A stretch of DNA of 64,000 bases from Halomicroarcula saliterrae (GTDB taxonomy: Archaea > Halobacteriota > Halobacteria > Halobacteriales > Haloarculaceae): positions 370,023-434,022 of the forward strand of contig NZ_JAMQON010000003.1 of the NCBI RefSeq assembly GCF_031624395.1, read 5' to 3'. The position numbers and the translations under genes were made by a program. The notes below the pieces were generated by a model, which did no database searches, was not told where the DNA came from, and saw only the letters and a list, made by a program, of their open reading frames with translations. Positions 41,624 to 50,774 of the stretch are shown here, piece by piece. The stretch's first letter is position 1. The number at the start of each line of letters is the position of its first letter.

Positions 41624-41733
41624 CCGGCGACCGAAGTAGCCGCGTAACCGACACTTCGGCGCCTGCTGCGTTTTTTCAGTATCTGGGCGTAACATATAAC
41701 CCGTAGAGCGGTCAACAACTTCGACGGACAACT

Positions 41734-42795
41734 GTGGCGAACGACACTGACGGTCCGGGCGGGACCACCGAGACGGAGAGCGGCCAGACCGTCACCGAAG
41801 TGATGGACCGGCTGGAAGAGCTCCGCGCCGACGAGGGCGACCGCTCGACGGCGGACGAGGGCATCCTGCTGGACCAGCTCGACGAGGTCGAGGGGCGGCT
41901 GCTGGCCTTCGGCGAGGGGCTGGGCGGCGAGGCCGACGACGTGACGGACCTCCCCTTCACCGAGGAAGCGGGGCTCGACCACATGCCGGAGCCGCTGTAC
42001 GTCCGCCACGACACGGAGATGCTGAATCAGGTCACCTCGTGGCTGTTACAGGACCAGCATATCGGGCTCGTCAGCCCCTACGGAACCGGGAAATCCGCGT
42101 TCCGCGAAATCGTTCTGCGGGACCTCTCGAAACACGACGACTTCGTCGTCACGCACCTGGACAACCCCCGCGAGACGACGGCCCGGTCGATGTATCAGAC
42201 GGTGCTGGAGGCGGCCTACGGGGCCGGCTACTCGATCAAGCCGGGCCACTACTCGCAGGTCCGCAACGGCATTCCGTGGGCGACGGCGGAGGCGAAAAAG
42301 GCGGTCCACGAGGTCCTCAGGCGGGTGCGTGCCGACGGGAAGACGCTGCTGCTGGTCGTCGACGAGATAGAGGTGTTGACCGCCGACCTCCTCTCCCCGC
42401 TGCAGGTGGCCGGCGACGCCGGCGTCCGACTGTTCCTCACCGGCACCCCGGACGGCAAGCGCCGCGTCGCCGAGATCCGCGGGACCCTCGACTCGCGCCT
42501 GCGATACTACGAGAACATCGACCCCTTCTCACCGGACGACATCGCCGAGTACGTCGCCCGCTCGCTGGCGTACTTCCGGGGCCAGCAGTACCGCGGGGAG
42601 TCGCCGGACCTCTTCACCCGCGAAGCGATCGAGGACATCCACGAACGGACCGACGGGAACCCCCGCGAGGTCCGCATCGAGTGTCGCGAGCTCTTCACTC
42701 GCGCCGCGTTCGTCTGGTACCGGACCGGGCAGGATATCGACCGAATTCAGGTGACGCCCGACCTGCGACACCGCCGGTTCGGGATGGGCTACTGA
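41734..42795 (+). CDS. AAA+ ATPase of the Orc1/Cdc6-like archaeal group
   Basis: This 353-residue protein starts with a GTG and has an acidic, Glu/Thr-rich N-terminus of about 85 residues. The ATPase core shows LVSPYGTGKSAFREIV (Walker A), LLLVVDEIEVLTADL (Walker B), RLFLTGTPDGKRRVAE (sensor 1), RLRYYENIDPFSPDDI and a lid with IHERTDGNPREVR (sensor 2). No winged-helix DNA-binding domain is evident after the lid, which separates it from true Orc1/Cdc6 initiators. It sits between the KH protein and the thermosome gene. Its role is unknown to me. Confidence 0.82.
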   Translation: MANDTDGPGGTTETESGQTVTEVMDRLEELRADEGDRSTADEGILLDQLDEVEGRLLAFGEGLGGEADDVTDLPFTEEAGLDHMPEPLYVRHDTEMLNQVTSWLLQDQHIGLVSPYGTGKSAFREIVLRDLSKHDDFVVTHLDNPRETTARSMYQTVLEAAYGAGYSIKPGHYSQVRNGIPWATAEAKKAVHEVLRRVRADGKTLLLVVDEIEVLTADLLSPLQVAGDAGVRLFLTGTPDGKRRVAEIRGTLDSRLRYYENIDPFSPDDIAEYVARSLAYFRGQQYRGESPDLFTREAIEDIHERTDGNPREVRIECRELFTRAAFVWYRTGQDIDRIQVTPDLRHRRFGMGY

Positions 42796-42890
42796 CGACC
42801 CAGTAGCCGGTATATAAATAGGATGCGACAAACGGTATCACACCGGACAGCGGCGCCGCAGTGTCGCGGTGATTCGCCCGCCACCACAAG

Positions 42891-42899
42891 TTTTATATA
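42891..42899 (+). promoter_or_regulatory. TATA box of the thermosome gene
   Basis: TTTTATATA lies 27-35 bases upstream of the thermosome ATG, preceded by a purine-containing CACAAG that could be the BRE. This spacing supports a leaderless transcript and the choice of ATG at 42926. Archaeal thermosome genes are commonly heat-induced through such promoters. Confidence 0.75.
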
Positions 42900-42925
42900 G
42901 AATCACTTTCAATCATCGTGTGACT

Positions 42926-44623
42926 ATGGCTCAACAGCAGATGGGCAATCAGCCCATGATCGTACTTTCCGAGGAGTCCCAGCGCACCTCTGGGAAGGAC
43001 GCCCAGTCGATGAACATCACGGCGGGCACAGCCGTCGCCGAGGCCGTTCGGACGACACTGGGTCCGAAGGGCATGGACAAGATGCTCGTCGACAACTCCG
43101 GGTCCGTCGTCGTCACGAACGACGGCGTCACCATCCTAGACGAGATGGACATCGAGCACCCGGCGGCCAACATGATCGTCGAAGTCGCCCAGACCCAGGA
43201 GGACGAGGTCGGGGACGGCACGACGACGGCCGTCGTCATCGCCGGTGAACTGCTGTCGAAGGCCGAGGAACTCCTCGACCAGGACATCCACGCCACGATT
43301 CTCGCACAGGGGTACCGACAGGCCGCCGAGAAGGCAAAGGAGATCCTCGAGGAGAACGCCATCGACGTCGACGCCGACGACACCGAGACTCTCGAGAAGG
43401 TCGCCGGCACCGCGATGACCGGCAAGGGCGCCGAGTCCTCGAAGGACCTGCTGGGCGAGCTCGTCGTTCGCGCGGTCCAGTCCGTCGCCGACGACGACGG
43501 CACCGTCGACACCGACAACATCCAGATCGAGACCGTGGTCGGCGGCGCCACCGACGAGTCCGAGCTCGTCGAGGGCGTCATCATCGACAAGGAGCGCGTC
43601 CACGACAACATGCCCTTCGCCGTCGAGGACGCCGACATCGCCCTCCTCGATACGGCCATCGAGGTCCCCGAGACCGAACTCGACACCGAAGTTTCGGTGA
43701 CGGACCCCGACCAGCTCCAGGAGTTCCTCGACCAGGAAGAGAAACAGCTCAAGGAGTACGTCGACCAGATCGCCGCGACCGGCGCCGACGTCGTCATCTG
43801 CCAGAAGGGCATCGACGACATGGCCCAGCACTACCTCGCACAGGAGGGCATTCTGGCCGTCCGACGCGCCAAGAAGTCCGACATCGAGGCCCTGTCGCGC
43901 TCGACCGGCGCCCGCATCGTCTCGAACATCGCCGACATCGAGGCCGACGACCTCGGCTTCGCCGGCTCCGTCGCCCAGAAAGACATCGCCGGTGACGAGC
44001 GCATCTTCGTCGAGGACGTCGAAGACGCCCGCGCGGTCACGATGATTCTCCGCGGCGGCACCGAACACGTCGTCGACGAAGTCGAGCGCGCTATCGAGGA
44101 CTCGCTCGGCGTCGTCGCCGCCACGCTGGAGGACGGCAAGGTCCTCCCCGGCGGCGGTGCCCCCGAGACCCAGCTCGCGCTGGGCCTGCGTGACTACGCC
44201 GACTCCGTCGGTGGGCGCGAACAGCTCGCCGTCGAGGCCTTCGCCGACGCCATCGACGTCATCCCACGCACGCTCGCCGAGAACGCGGGCCACGACCCCA
44301 TCGACTCCCTCGTGGACCTCCGCAGCAAGCACGACAGCGGCAACCAGACCTTCGGCCTCGACGCCTACTCCGGCGAGGTCGTCGACATGGAGGAAGACGG
44401 CGTCGTCGAGCCGCTTCGAGTCAAGACCCAGGCCATCGAGTCCGCCACCGAGGCGGCCGTGATGATCCTGCGCATCGACGACGTCATCGCCGCGGGCGAC
44501 CTCAAAGGTGGCTCCGGCGACGACGACGAGGAGGAAGGCGGACCCGGCGGACCCGGCGGCGCAGGCGGCATGCCCGGCGGCGGCATGGGCGGCATGGGCG
44601 GCGGCATGGGCGGCATGATGTAG
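42926..44623 (+). CDS. ths: Thermosome subunit (group II chaperonin)
   Basis: This 565-residue chaperonin subunit folds proteins in an ATP-driven double ring. It shows [17 protein letters not shown] cut as [10 protein letters not shown] and [27 protein letters not shown] (ATP site with the catalytic Asp) and a late [13 protein letters not shown]. The C-terminus is a Gly/Met tail ([13 protein letters not shown]), as in most haloarchaeal Cct/Ths subunits. The ATG at 42926 follows a strong TATA box; the frame upstream is not protein-like. Haloarchaea usually carry two or three paralogues, so the number is not assigned. Hairpin-rich sequence follows. Confidence 0.97.
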   Translation: MAQQQMGNQPMIVLSEESQRTSGKDAQSMNITAGTAVAEAVRTTLGPKGMDKMLVDNSGSVVVTNDGVTILDEMDIEHPAANMIVEVAQTQEDEVGDGTTTAVVIAGELLSKAEELLDQDIHATILAQGYRQAAEKAKEILEENAIDVDADDTETLEKVAGTAMTGKGAESSKDLLGELVVRAVQSVADDDGTVDTDNIQIETVVGGATDESELVEGVIIDKERVHDNMPFAVEDADIALLDTAIEVPETELDTEVSVTDPDQLQEFLDQEEKQLKEYVDQIAATGADVVICQKGIDDMAQHYLAQEGILAVRRAKKSDIEALSRSTGARIVSNIADIEADDLGFAGSVAQKDIAGDERIFVEDVEDARAVTMILRGGTEHVVDEVERAIEDSLGVVAATLEDGKVLPGGGAPETQLALGLRDYADSVGGREQLAVEAFADAIDVIPRTLAENAGHDPIDSLVDLRSKHDSGNQTFGLDAYSGEVVDMEEDGVVEPLRVKTQAIESATEAAVMILRIDDVIAAGDLKGGSGDDDEEEGGPGGPGGAGGMPGGGMGGMGGGMGGMM

Positions 44624-44981
44624 GAGACGAGCGAAGCGAGTCTCCGAACAGCCAAGCGGGGAACGTAGTGACCCGCGAGGCTTAGACCGCTTTTTGCACG
44701 TTCCGGCGGTCGAGCGCCACGGTGCTCGACACGCCTCCACGGCAAAAACGTCCTCAGAAATCGAAGATTTCTGATGGGCTGCGGTAGAGCTTCGCTCTAC
44801 CGAGCGTGGCGAAAAATCGCGGCCTCGGCCGCGGACACCTGCCCTACCGCAGTCCGCACCGCTCGCTAACTGACTTCTCTCTTCGCGTTTCACCGGTGAG
44901 CGGTCGCTTCGTCGCGACCGCGTTGGGTGCCTTCCAGCCCCCATCACAAAACCTATCAGTAACGACAGTCGATTGACGAGT
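44624..44981. other. 358-base gene-free stretch with a series of hairpins after the thermosome gene
   Basis: No gene is visible here. GAGAC...GTCTC starts about 10 bases after the stop, around GAGCGAAGCGA. GTCGAGC (44709-44715) pairs with GCTCGAC (44724-44730). TCAGAAATC-GAA-GATTTCTGA (44754-44774) and CGGTAGAGC-TTC-GCTCTACCG (44782-44802) are perfect hairpins with three-base loops. CTTTTTGC and GGCAAAAACG lie between them. The first structures are probable thermosome terminators; the rest look like accumulated short palindromic elements. TATCAGTAACG near 44954 may be the promoter of the next gene. Confidence 0.6.
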
Positions 44982-45431
44982 ATGTGGCTCCAACGACACA
45001 GTGTCGTCGAAATCGCCGGCTTTGTCGGGGGAGCACTGGCGGTAGCGGTGGCGGAGACGAGTATCTTCGCGGAGCCCACGAAGTGGGTCGTCGCGCTCGT
45101 TGCCACGGTGGTCGGGGGCCTCGTCCTGGGACACGCGCAGTACGCCGTCGAGCGCGACTCGGCGAGTGGCCGACGCCCCATCTTCGACGCCCCGGCGGCC
45201 AACGTCGGGTGGTGGGCGCTGTTCTACGCGCTGGTGTTCCACACACCACCTCGCGTCGCCACCGAGGGCGCGAGCAGTCTCTCGGACCTGGGCGTCCTGC
45301 CGGGGTGGTTCGTCGTCGCCGCCTTCGTTCTGGTCACGCTCGTCTCGCTCGCGCTGGGTGGCGTCGACCCCAGGGTTCGGCCGTCCTACTCGGAGTACAC
45401 GGGAAAGCGCGACACGCTCGGTGAGGAGTAA
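44982..45431 (+). CDS. Membrane protein of 149 residues, unknown
   Basis: The protein has about four hydrophobic segments: IAGFVGGALAVAVAE, WVVALVATVVGGLVLG, VGWWALFYALVFHT and LPGWFVVAAFVLVTLVSLALG. The last segment is followed by a polar tail, PRVRPSYSEYTGKRDTLG. The ATG at 44982 is chosen over an ATG-less extension upstream. The next gene starts six bases after the stop and encodes another membrane protein with the same flavour, so they probably form a pair. No family is recognised. Confidence 0.72.
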   Translation: MWLQRHSVVEIAGFVGGALAVAVAETSIFAEPTKWVVALVATVVGGLVLGHAQYAVERDSASGRRPIFDAPAANVGWWALFYALVFHTPPRVATEGASSLSDLGVLPGWFVVAAFVLVTLVSLALGGVDPRVRPSYSEYTGKRDTLGEE

Positions 45432-45437
45432 GTAACG

Positions 45438-45866
45438 ATGAGAGCGGTCTTCGACGCAGGCACGTATTTCCCCGACCGACCGCCGACGTGGCTGGAGGTG
45501 GGTATCACGCTGCTGGTGACCGGCACCGTCGCCGAGAAGGTGCTCCGCGGCGACGTCGTCTCCTGGCCGGCGCTGTGGGCCGGCTTCGCGGTGTTCGCCG
45601 TCGCGCTGGGCCCGGCGTCACAGAGCACACTCGGGGCCCGAATCGGGCAGTGGTTCCGTGGCCTCGACGGCTTCACTCGCGGCGCAGCCATCGTTCTGTT
45701 CGTCGCCGGCTTCGCCCTGCTGTCCCGGTTCGCGTGGTTCCCCGACGCGCTGCTCTCGGATTTCGGCAGTGGTGGGTTGCTGGCGGCCGTCTGTTACATG
45801 GTCGTCTACGTCGCGTGGGCCGGCGGGGTGTCCGGGTGGACGAGCGGCGGGGCCGACGGTCCCTGA
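45438..45866 (+). CDS. Membrane protein of 142 residues, unknown
   Basis: The product has four hydrophobic stretches: TWLEVGITLLVTGTVAE, WPALWAGFAVFAVALGP, AAIVLFVAGFALLSRFAWF and LLAAVCYMVVYVAWAGG. The N-terminus is short and polar. It follows the previous membrane gene by six bases, suggesting one operon. I do not recognise a family. The 209 bases after it hold no gene; a CAAATACTTGAA element near 45908 is the only AT-rich spot. Confidence 0.7.
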   Translation: MRAVFDAGTYFPDRPPTWLEVGITLLVTGTVAEKVLRGDVVSWPALWAGFAVFAVALGPASQSTLGARIGQWFRGLDGFTRGAAIVLFVAGFALLSRFAWFPDALLSDFGSGGLLAAVCYMVVYVAWAGGVSGWTSGGADGP

Positions 45867-46075
45867 CCGCTTCACCTGTCGAGGGAGAGCGACGAGTCAA
45901 GAGCTGTTCAAATACTTGAACTGTAATGCCAATATGGGCTCCCGCGCGGTTTCGTCGGTCATCGACCGGGCGGCCACAACAGGAGGCCTGCCTCGCTTCG
46001 TCGGCCCGGCGCTCGACCATATTGTTGGTAAGCAGCAGGCTCAAGCCCGACACGCACCTGCCACGAACCGGACAG

Positions 46076-46966
46076 ATGGCTGTCGACCCACTCGGCATCG
46101 GACTCGCAGTGCTCGCGACCGTCGGGTTGGCGGGCCAGAGCATCGCGGTCCGACAGGCAGCGAAGTCGCGGTCTATCACCGACCTCGTCGCCGTCGTGTT
46201 CGCCGTCAACGTGCTCGTGCTCGTCCCGGCGACGGTCGCCCTGTACTACCCGACCTTCGGCCTCACACCCACGGCGGTCGGCGCCTTCGCAGTCGCTGGG
46301 GTACTGGGGTCGCTGCTGGCGCGGGCCGCGCTGTTCGTCGGCATCCACCGGTTAGGGGCGAGCCGGGCGGAGCCGCTGAAGTCGACGTTCCCGCTGGTCG
46401 CCGTTGGCTCGGCCGTTCTGGTGCTGGGCGAGCCGTTGACCGCGACGCTCGCCGTCGGCGTGGGGCTGCTGGTGGCGGGAGCGGCCGCCGTGTCGGGTGA
46501 CGCGCGCGCCAGCGGGGTGACCGCCTCGGGGCGGCAGGTGTGGGTCGACGTCGCCTTTCCCCTGCTGGCCGCGCTGTTGCTCGGCGTCGACCCCGTCTTC
46601 ACCAAGGTCGGGTTCGCCGAGGGGACGCCGCCGCTCGTCGGCGTGACGGTCCGCGTCCTCGCGGCCGCGGGCGGCTTCGGCGGCTACCTCCTCTGGCGGC
46701 GGCTCCGCGGCCGGGGGTACCGGCCGTCGCGGCCGACCCGGCTGACAGTCGCCACCGGCGTCGCGAACACGGTGTATCTGGTGGCGTATCTGGCCGCGCT
46801 GGCTCGCGCACCCGTCTCTGTCGTGGCCCCGGTGCTGGGCGCGAGCCCGCTGCTCGTCCTGCTCGGCTCGGTGGTCGCGGCCCGGCGCGACGAGCAGGTC
46901 ACTCTGCGGCTGGGCGCTGCGGTCGCGGTGCTCGTCGCCGGCGTCGTGCTCGTTCTGCAGGGGTGA
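46076..46966 (+). CDS. EamA/DMT-family transporter
   Basis: This 296-residue protein has ten hydrophobic segments in two EamA repeats. The first begins LGIGLAVLATVGLAGQSI and includes GIHRLGASRAEPLKSTFPLV cut as HRLGASRAEPLKST, the second ends with APVSVVAPVLGASPLLVLLG, both classic DMT motifs where a helix pair lines the path. The ATG at 46076 is chosen because hydrophobic sequence starts right after it, while the open frame upstream is basic and not protein-like. The substrate is unknown; family members export or import small metabolites. Confidence 0.88.
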   Translation: MAVDPLGIGLAVLATVGLAGQSIAVRQAAKSRSITDLVAVVFAVNVLVLVPATVALYYPTFGLTPTAVGAFAVAGVLGSLLARAALFVGIHRLGASRAEPLKSTFPLVAVGSAVLVLGEPLTATLAVGVGLLVAGAAAVSGDARASGVTASGRQVWVDVAFPLLAALLLGVDPVFTKVGFAEGTPPLVGVTVRVLAAAGGFGGYLLWRRLRGRGYRPSRPTRLTVATGVANTVYLVAYLAALARAPVSVVAPVLGASPLLVLLGSVVAARRDEQVTLRLGAAVAVLVAGVVLVLQG

Positions 46967-47012
46967 CCCGCGGCGCGGCAGCGGCCGAGCGGTGCAGTCG
47001 GACGCGACCCGC

Positions 47013-47504
47013 CTACTCCATGCGGCCCGCCGAATCGGGGTCTCTGAGTTCGGGCGGCAGTTCGAGTTGCTTGATACCGGCTCTGTCGTCGATACCGAAC
47101 CGATAGATGGCGGTCGTCTCCGACTCCGCCGCCCGCTCGAACAGGTCGGGGCGCCAGGAGATGTCCAGCCGCTCTTCGAGGGCCGCCCGTTCGGCCGCGG
47201 AGACCGCCTCGACACTCCCCGTCAGCAGGACGCTACGCCAGTTGAACGGGGCGTCGACGCTGTAGACGAGGAACTGCGCGGCGTCGGCCCGGTCCGTCAG
47301 CGTCCGCTTCTCGCTCTCGCCCCCGAGAACGTAGACGAAATAGAGGGCGTCCTCGCCGTCGAACCAGTAACTCAGCGGCCGGAGCATGGGTGCGCCCTCG
47401 GTCGGAACGCCGAGCACGCCGACGCTCTCCCGTTCGAGCGTCCGCTCGATGTCGTCGTCGTCCATCCGCCGCATCCCGAACGGTTCGAGTTCTTCGACTG
47501 TCAT
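47013..47504 (-). CDS. Pyridoxamine 5'-phosphate oxidase-like flavin protein
   Basis: This 163-residue protein has the split-barrel flavin-binding fold: RESVGVLGVPTEGAPMLRPL at the start of the barrel is cut here as VGVLGVPTEG and MLRPLSYWFDG, then LYFVYVLGGESEK, QFLVYSVDAPFNWRSVLLTG cut as QFLVYSVDAP and WRSVLLTGSVEAV. Haloarchaea have many such proteins, which may bind FMN, F420 or heme. I chose the ATG at 47504 because TTTTTATG lies about 25 bases before it as a TATA element; an ATG at 47531 overlaps that element. Confidence 0.85.
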   Translation of the reverse strand: MTVEELEPFGMRRMDDDDIERTLERESVGVLGVPTEGAPMLRPLSYWFDGEDALYFVYVLGGESEKRTLTDRADAAQFLVYSVDAPFNWRSVLLTGSVEAVSAAERAALEERLDISWRPDLFERAAESETTAIYRFGIDDRAGIKQLELPPELRDPDSAGRME

Positions 47505-47614
47505 GTTCCGCCGTTCGTCGCTGTCGAACATAAAAACACCAGCCGGGCAGAGCGGCGGAGACCGCCCGCGCCCGAGTCGAAACTGTTCTGTCCGTCGCCG
47601 CGTGACGCCCACCA

Positions 47615-48565
47615 GTGTCGCTGCTTGGCATCTTCGCGACCGCCATCCTCCCCATCGTCGCAGTCGCGGCCGTCGGCTACGCGCTGGGTCGGTTCGAGGA
47701 CGTCGAGGCGGACGCGCTGAACACCGTCACGGTGTACGTGCTCGCGCCGGCGCTCGTGGTCCACAGTCTGGCGACCTCACAGCTGACCGGCGGGACCATC
47801 CTCGGCATCGTGGGCGCCGTTTCCCTCTTTACCGTCGTGATGCTCGCCGTCGGCGAGGGAATCGGCCGGCTGACGGGTCAGACCGAGCCGATGCTGGGCG
47901 CGTTCGTCCTCGTCACCGTCTTCCCGAACACTGGCAACTACGGCATCCCGCTCGCGGACTTCGTCTTCGGGCCCACGGGTCGGAGCGTCGCCGTCCTCGT
48001 CACCGCTCTGCAGGCCGTCATGCTGTATACGGTCGGTATCTACATCGCGGCCAGGGGCGGCGAGAACGACCCGCTCACGGACATGAAACGGGTGTTCGGC
48101 GTGCCGCTGGTGTACGCCGTCGCCGTCGCGCTGGTGGCGCGCTACGCCGGGGTCGTCCCGCCGGCCGACTCGACGTTGATGCAGACGCTCGAACTGGTGG
48201 GCAACGCCTCGATTCCGGTGATGTTGCTCATCCTCGGTATCCAGCTGGCCGGCGTCGACGTGGCGGGGACGCTCCGCCCGGTCGGCGTGGCCAGCGGGCT
48301 CCGGCTGCTGCTCGCACCGGTCGTCGCCAGCGGTGCTGTGCTGCTGGTCGGATTCGGGAATCCGACGGTCGCGCGGGCCGTCGTCCTGCTGTTGGCGACG
48401 CCGACCGGCGTGACGACTATCATCCTCGTCGGCGCGTTCAGCGCCGCGGGCGAGGGGCTCGCGCCCGGTGAGTTCACCAGTGCGACCGTCTTCGTCACGA
48501 CGGTCGTGAGCGCCCTCACCGTGACGGCGCTCGTCGCGGCGCTGGAAGCGGGGCTGCTCGTCTAG
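47615..48565 (+). CDS. AEC-family (auxin efflux carrier-like) transporter
   Basis: This 316-residue protein starts with GTG and has ten hydrophobic segments in two five-helix halves. IFATAILPIVAVAAVGYALG begins it, TVFPNTGNYGIPLADFVFG carries the broken-helix Asn/Gly motif of AEC and bile-acid carriers, and ELVGNASIPVMLLILGIQLAG is cut as VGNASIPVMLLILG, the second signature. It probably exports or takes up small organic acids. Its stop overlaps the stop of the convergent MATE gene. Confidence 0.9.
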   Translation: MSLLGIFATAILPIVAVAAVGYALGRFEDVEADALNTVTVYVLAPALVVHSLATSQLTGGTILGIVGAVSLFTVVMLAVGEGIGRLTGQTEPMLGAFVLVTVFPNTGNYGIPLADFVFGPTGRSVAVLVTALQAVMLYTVGIYIAARGGENDPLTDMKRVFGVPLVYAVAVALVARYAGVVPPADSTLMQTLELVGNASIPVMLLILGIQLAGVDVAGTLRPVGVASGLRLLLAPVVASGAVLLVGFGNPTVARAVVLLLATPTGVTTIILVGAFSAAGEGLAPGEFTSATVFVTTVVSALTVTALVAALEAGLLV

Positions 48566-50106
48566 TCGTCGGCGACGGCCGCCTCGGGGCCGCCACGCGG
48601 GTCGGCCTCGCGCCAGCTGCCCCGCGTGAACCAGGCGACGGCGATGACCGCTGCGATGACGTTCGAGACGCCAAAGGAGAGCCAGATGCCCTGTTCGGCG
48701 AGCGAGAACGCGAGGACGTCGGTGACGGGGCCGACGACCCACGACGGCGTCGCGAGGGGGCCGCCGAGCCACGACGGCAGCGGCACCGAGGCGAGCCACG
48801 CCGGCGCCGGGACGGCGCGGGAGGCGACCCACGCCACCGGCAGGCGGACGACGCCGAGCATCGTGACGGCGAGTGCCGCCGACGTGAGCGTCTTGCCCGC
48901 GCCGCGGAAGCCGCCCGAGTAGGCCCGGACGATGCCGATGAAGCCGAAGGTCGGCGCGACCCACTGGAGGAACTCGGCGCCGATGCGGACGACCTCGGGG
49001 TCGTTGCTGAAGACGCTCACGACGGTCGGCGCGGCGAAGATGGTGACGACGCCCAGCGCCGACAACAGCAGGAACGACACCTTCGCCGCGAAGTGGTTGG
49101 CCTCGGCCGCCCGCTCGGGGCGTTCGGCCCCGAGGTTCTGGCCGGTCATCGTCTCGACCCCGCGGTCCATCGCGATGGCGGGCATGAAGACGAGCGAGAA
49201 CACGCGGATGCCGACGCCGAAGGCGGCCACGACCGTCACGGAGAACGTGCCGACGATAAAGAGCATCGCGTTGACCGACAGCGCGCGGCCGGTCCCCTCG
49301 ATGGAGGCGGGGACGCCGATGGCGAGCAGCTTCTTCAGGTAGGTGAAATCGGGGACCATATCCTGCGGGTTGATCTGGATGCCGTGGTCGCCACGCAGCA
49401 TGATGGCGATGCCGACGGCGAAGGCCAGCCCCCGCGAGAAGACGGTGGCGACGGCGGCCCCGACCACGCCCAGTTCCGGGAACAGCCACCAGCCGAAGAT
49501 GAGGAACGGGTCGATGACGATGTTCAACACGACGGTCCCCAGCATCACGAGCATCGGCGTGACGGTGTCACCGGCGCCCCGCATCAGCGAGATGAACACG
49601 AAGAAGCCGAACATCGTCGTCAGTCCCAGCGAGACGACCTGCAGGTAGCCGGTCGCGCCCGGGAGCACCTGGTCGGAGGCCCCCAGCACGCTGAGGAAGT
49701 CCTCGACGAAGAAGAAGCCGGCCGTCCCCAGCAGCACCGACGCGATAACGGCGAACGTGAGCGTCTGGGAGGCCGCGTACTCGGCTCTGTCCGGCTCTTC
49801 GGCCCCGGTGTGCTGGGCGACGAGGACGCTCCCGGCGACGGACAGCCCCATCCCGAGGGAGATGAGCAGGAATATCATCGGGAAGGCAAACGAGATAGCC
49901 GCGAGCGCGGTCGTGCTGTACTGGCCGAGCCAGAAGGTGTCGGCGAGGTTGTACGCTACCTGCAGCAGGTTCGTGATGACGATGGGAAAGGAGAGGAACA
50001 GCAGCGGCTTCCCGATGGGACCGCTCGTCAGCTCCAGTTCGTCCTTCCCCTTGAACAGCCCGCCCAGCCGCTGGGCGAGGGCGCGGACCCGGCGGCGCGC
50101 GGTCAC
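48562..50106 (-). CDS. MATE-family efflux transporter under TetR control
   Basis: This 514-residue exporter has twelve hydrophobic segments. LLFLSFPIVITNLLQVAYNL is cut as FPIVITNLLQVAYN, followed by ADTFWLGQYSTTALAAIS and VFISLMRGAGDTVTPMLVM, the MATE hallmarks of the first half. GFIGIVRAYSGGFRGAGKT is the corresponding motif in the second half. The GTG at 50106 overlaps the stop of the TetR gene (GTGA), so regulator and pump are one operon. TetR-controlled pumps usually answer to toxic organic compounds. It is only distantly similar to the MATE at 39190. Confidence 0.9.
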   Translation of the reverse strand: MTARRRVRALAQRLGGLFKGKDELELTSGPIGKPLLFLSFPIVITNLLQVAYNLADTFWLGQYSTTALAAISFAFPMIFLLISLGMGLSVAGSVLVAQHTGAEEPDRAEYAASQTLTFAVIASVLLGTAGFFFVEDFLSVLGASDQVLPGATGYLQVVSLGLTTMFGFFVFISLMRGAGDTVTPMLVMLGTVVLNIVIDPFLIFGWWLFPELGVVGAAVATVFSRGLAFAVGIAIMLRGDHGIQINPQDMVPDFTYLKKLLAIGVPASIEGTGRALSVNAMLFIVGTFSVTVVAAFGVGIRVFSLVFMPAIAMDRGVETMTGQNLGAERPERAAEANHFAAKVSFLLLSALGVVTIFAAPTVVSVFSNDPEVVRIGAEFLQWVAPTFGFIGIVRAYSGGFRGAGKTLTSAALAVTMLGVVRLPVAWVASRAVPAPAWLASVPLPSWLGGPLATPSWVVGPVTDVLAFSLAEQGIWLSFGVSNVIAAVIAVAWFTRGSWREADPRGGPEAAVADD

Positions 50107-50702
50107 GCTTCGATACCCTCCCGCTGCTCGGCCAGCAGGTGTCGCTCGATGTACGACCGCAACATCCGCTGGGTACACTCGACGGAGCGGCCGACCGTGA
50201 CCCGCTCGGTCGAGGCCCCGGTCAACACGGTGACCAGAAAGCGCGCGGTGTCGGCCGGCTCGACGTCCGCCGCGAACGTGCCGTCCTCGATGCCGGCCTC
50301 CAGCACCTCGGTGAACTCCGCGACCAGATACTCCTCGAACCGGCTCAGGCGCTCACGGAAACCGGGCTCGTAGGGCGCCTGCGCTCGTATCTCAAGCACC
50401 GCCGTCTCGAACCCCTCGGGTTCGCTCTCGGGCTTCTGGAGGACGACGTCGACCAGTGCCAGCAGCTCCGCGTGGGGGTCGGCCGCCTCGATGTCGGCCG
50501 TCCGCTCGACGAAGCGGTCGTAGAGGAACTCCAGGAACGCACACAGCAGGTCGTGTTTGCTGTCGTAGTGGTAGTGGAGCGCGGCCTTGCTCTTGGTCGA
50601 TTCGTCGGCGATGTCCTGCATCGTCAGGTCCGCGTAGCCGTGGGCACACAGCGCGCGGTGGGTCGCACACATGATCTCTTCGGCGGCGTCGCCATCGCTC
50701 AT
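50103..50702 (-). CDS. TetR-family transcriptional repressor
   Basis: This 199-residue regulator starts at the ATG at 50702 (MSDGDAAEEI). The helix-turn-helix is clear: HGYADLTMQDIADESTKSKAALHYHY is cut here as ADLTMQDIADE and KAALHYHYDSKHDLL. The C-terminal ligand-binding part is helical with YEPGFRERLSRFEEYL. It lies directly before the MATE gene with a GTGA overlap, and a palindromic site is 14 bases before its start, so it most likely represses its own operon until a substrate of the pump binds. Confidence 0.92.
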   Translation of the reverse strand: MSDGDAAEEIMCATHRALCAHGYADLTMQDIADESTKSKAALHYHYDSKHDLLCAFLEFLYDRFVERTADIEAADPHAELLALVDVVLQKPESEPEGFETAVLEIRAQAPYEPGFRERLSRFEEYLVAEFTEVLEAGIEDGTFAADVEPADTARFLVTVLTGASTERVTVGRSVECTQRMLRSYIERHLLAEQREGIEA

Positions 50703-50715
50703 TACCGGCACTAAC

Positions 50716-50729
50716 TGACTGGTCAGTCA
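50716..50729. promoter_or_regulatory. TetR operator
   Basis: TGACTG-GT-CAGTCA is a 14-base palindrome with perfect six-base arms, starting 14 bases upstream of the TetR ATG. The half-site TGACTG with a short centre closely matches sites of other TetR-family repressors (TGACTGACCAGTCA type). Its position overlaps the expected transcription start of a leaderless operon, ideal for repression. Confidence 0.7.
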
Positions 50730-50774
50730 AGAACCCGTTGGTTCGACGCGGCCCCCGCCCCGACACTCGGGCAG

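Noticed and set aside
45867..46075. Longer start for the EamA transporter, or a small gene upstream
   Set aside because: The upstream 50 codons are basic, cross a TATA-poor spacer and do not look like a transporter N-terminus; hydrophobic sequence begins at the ATG at 46076.
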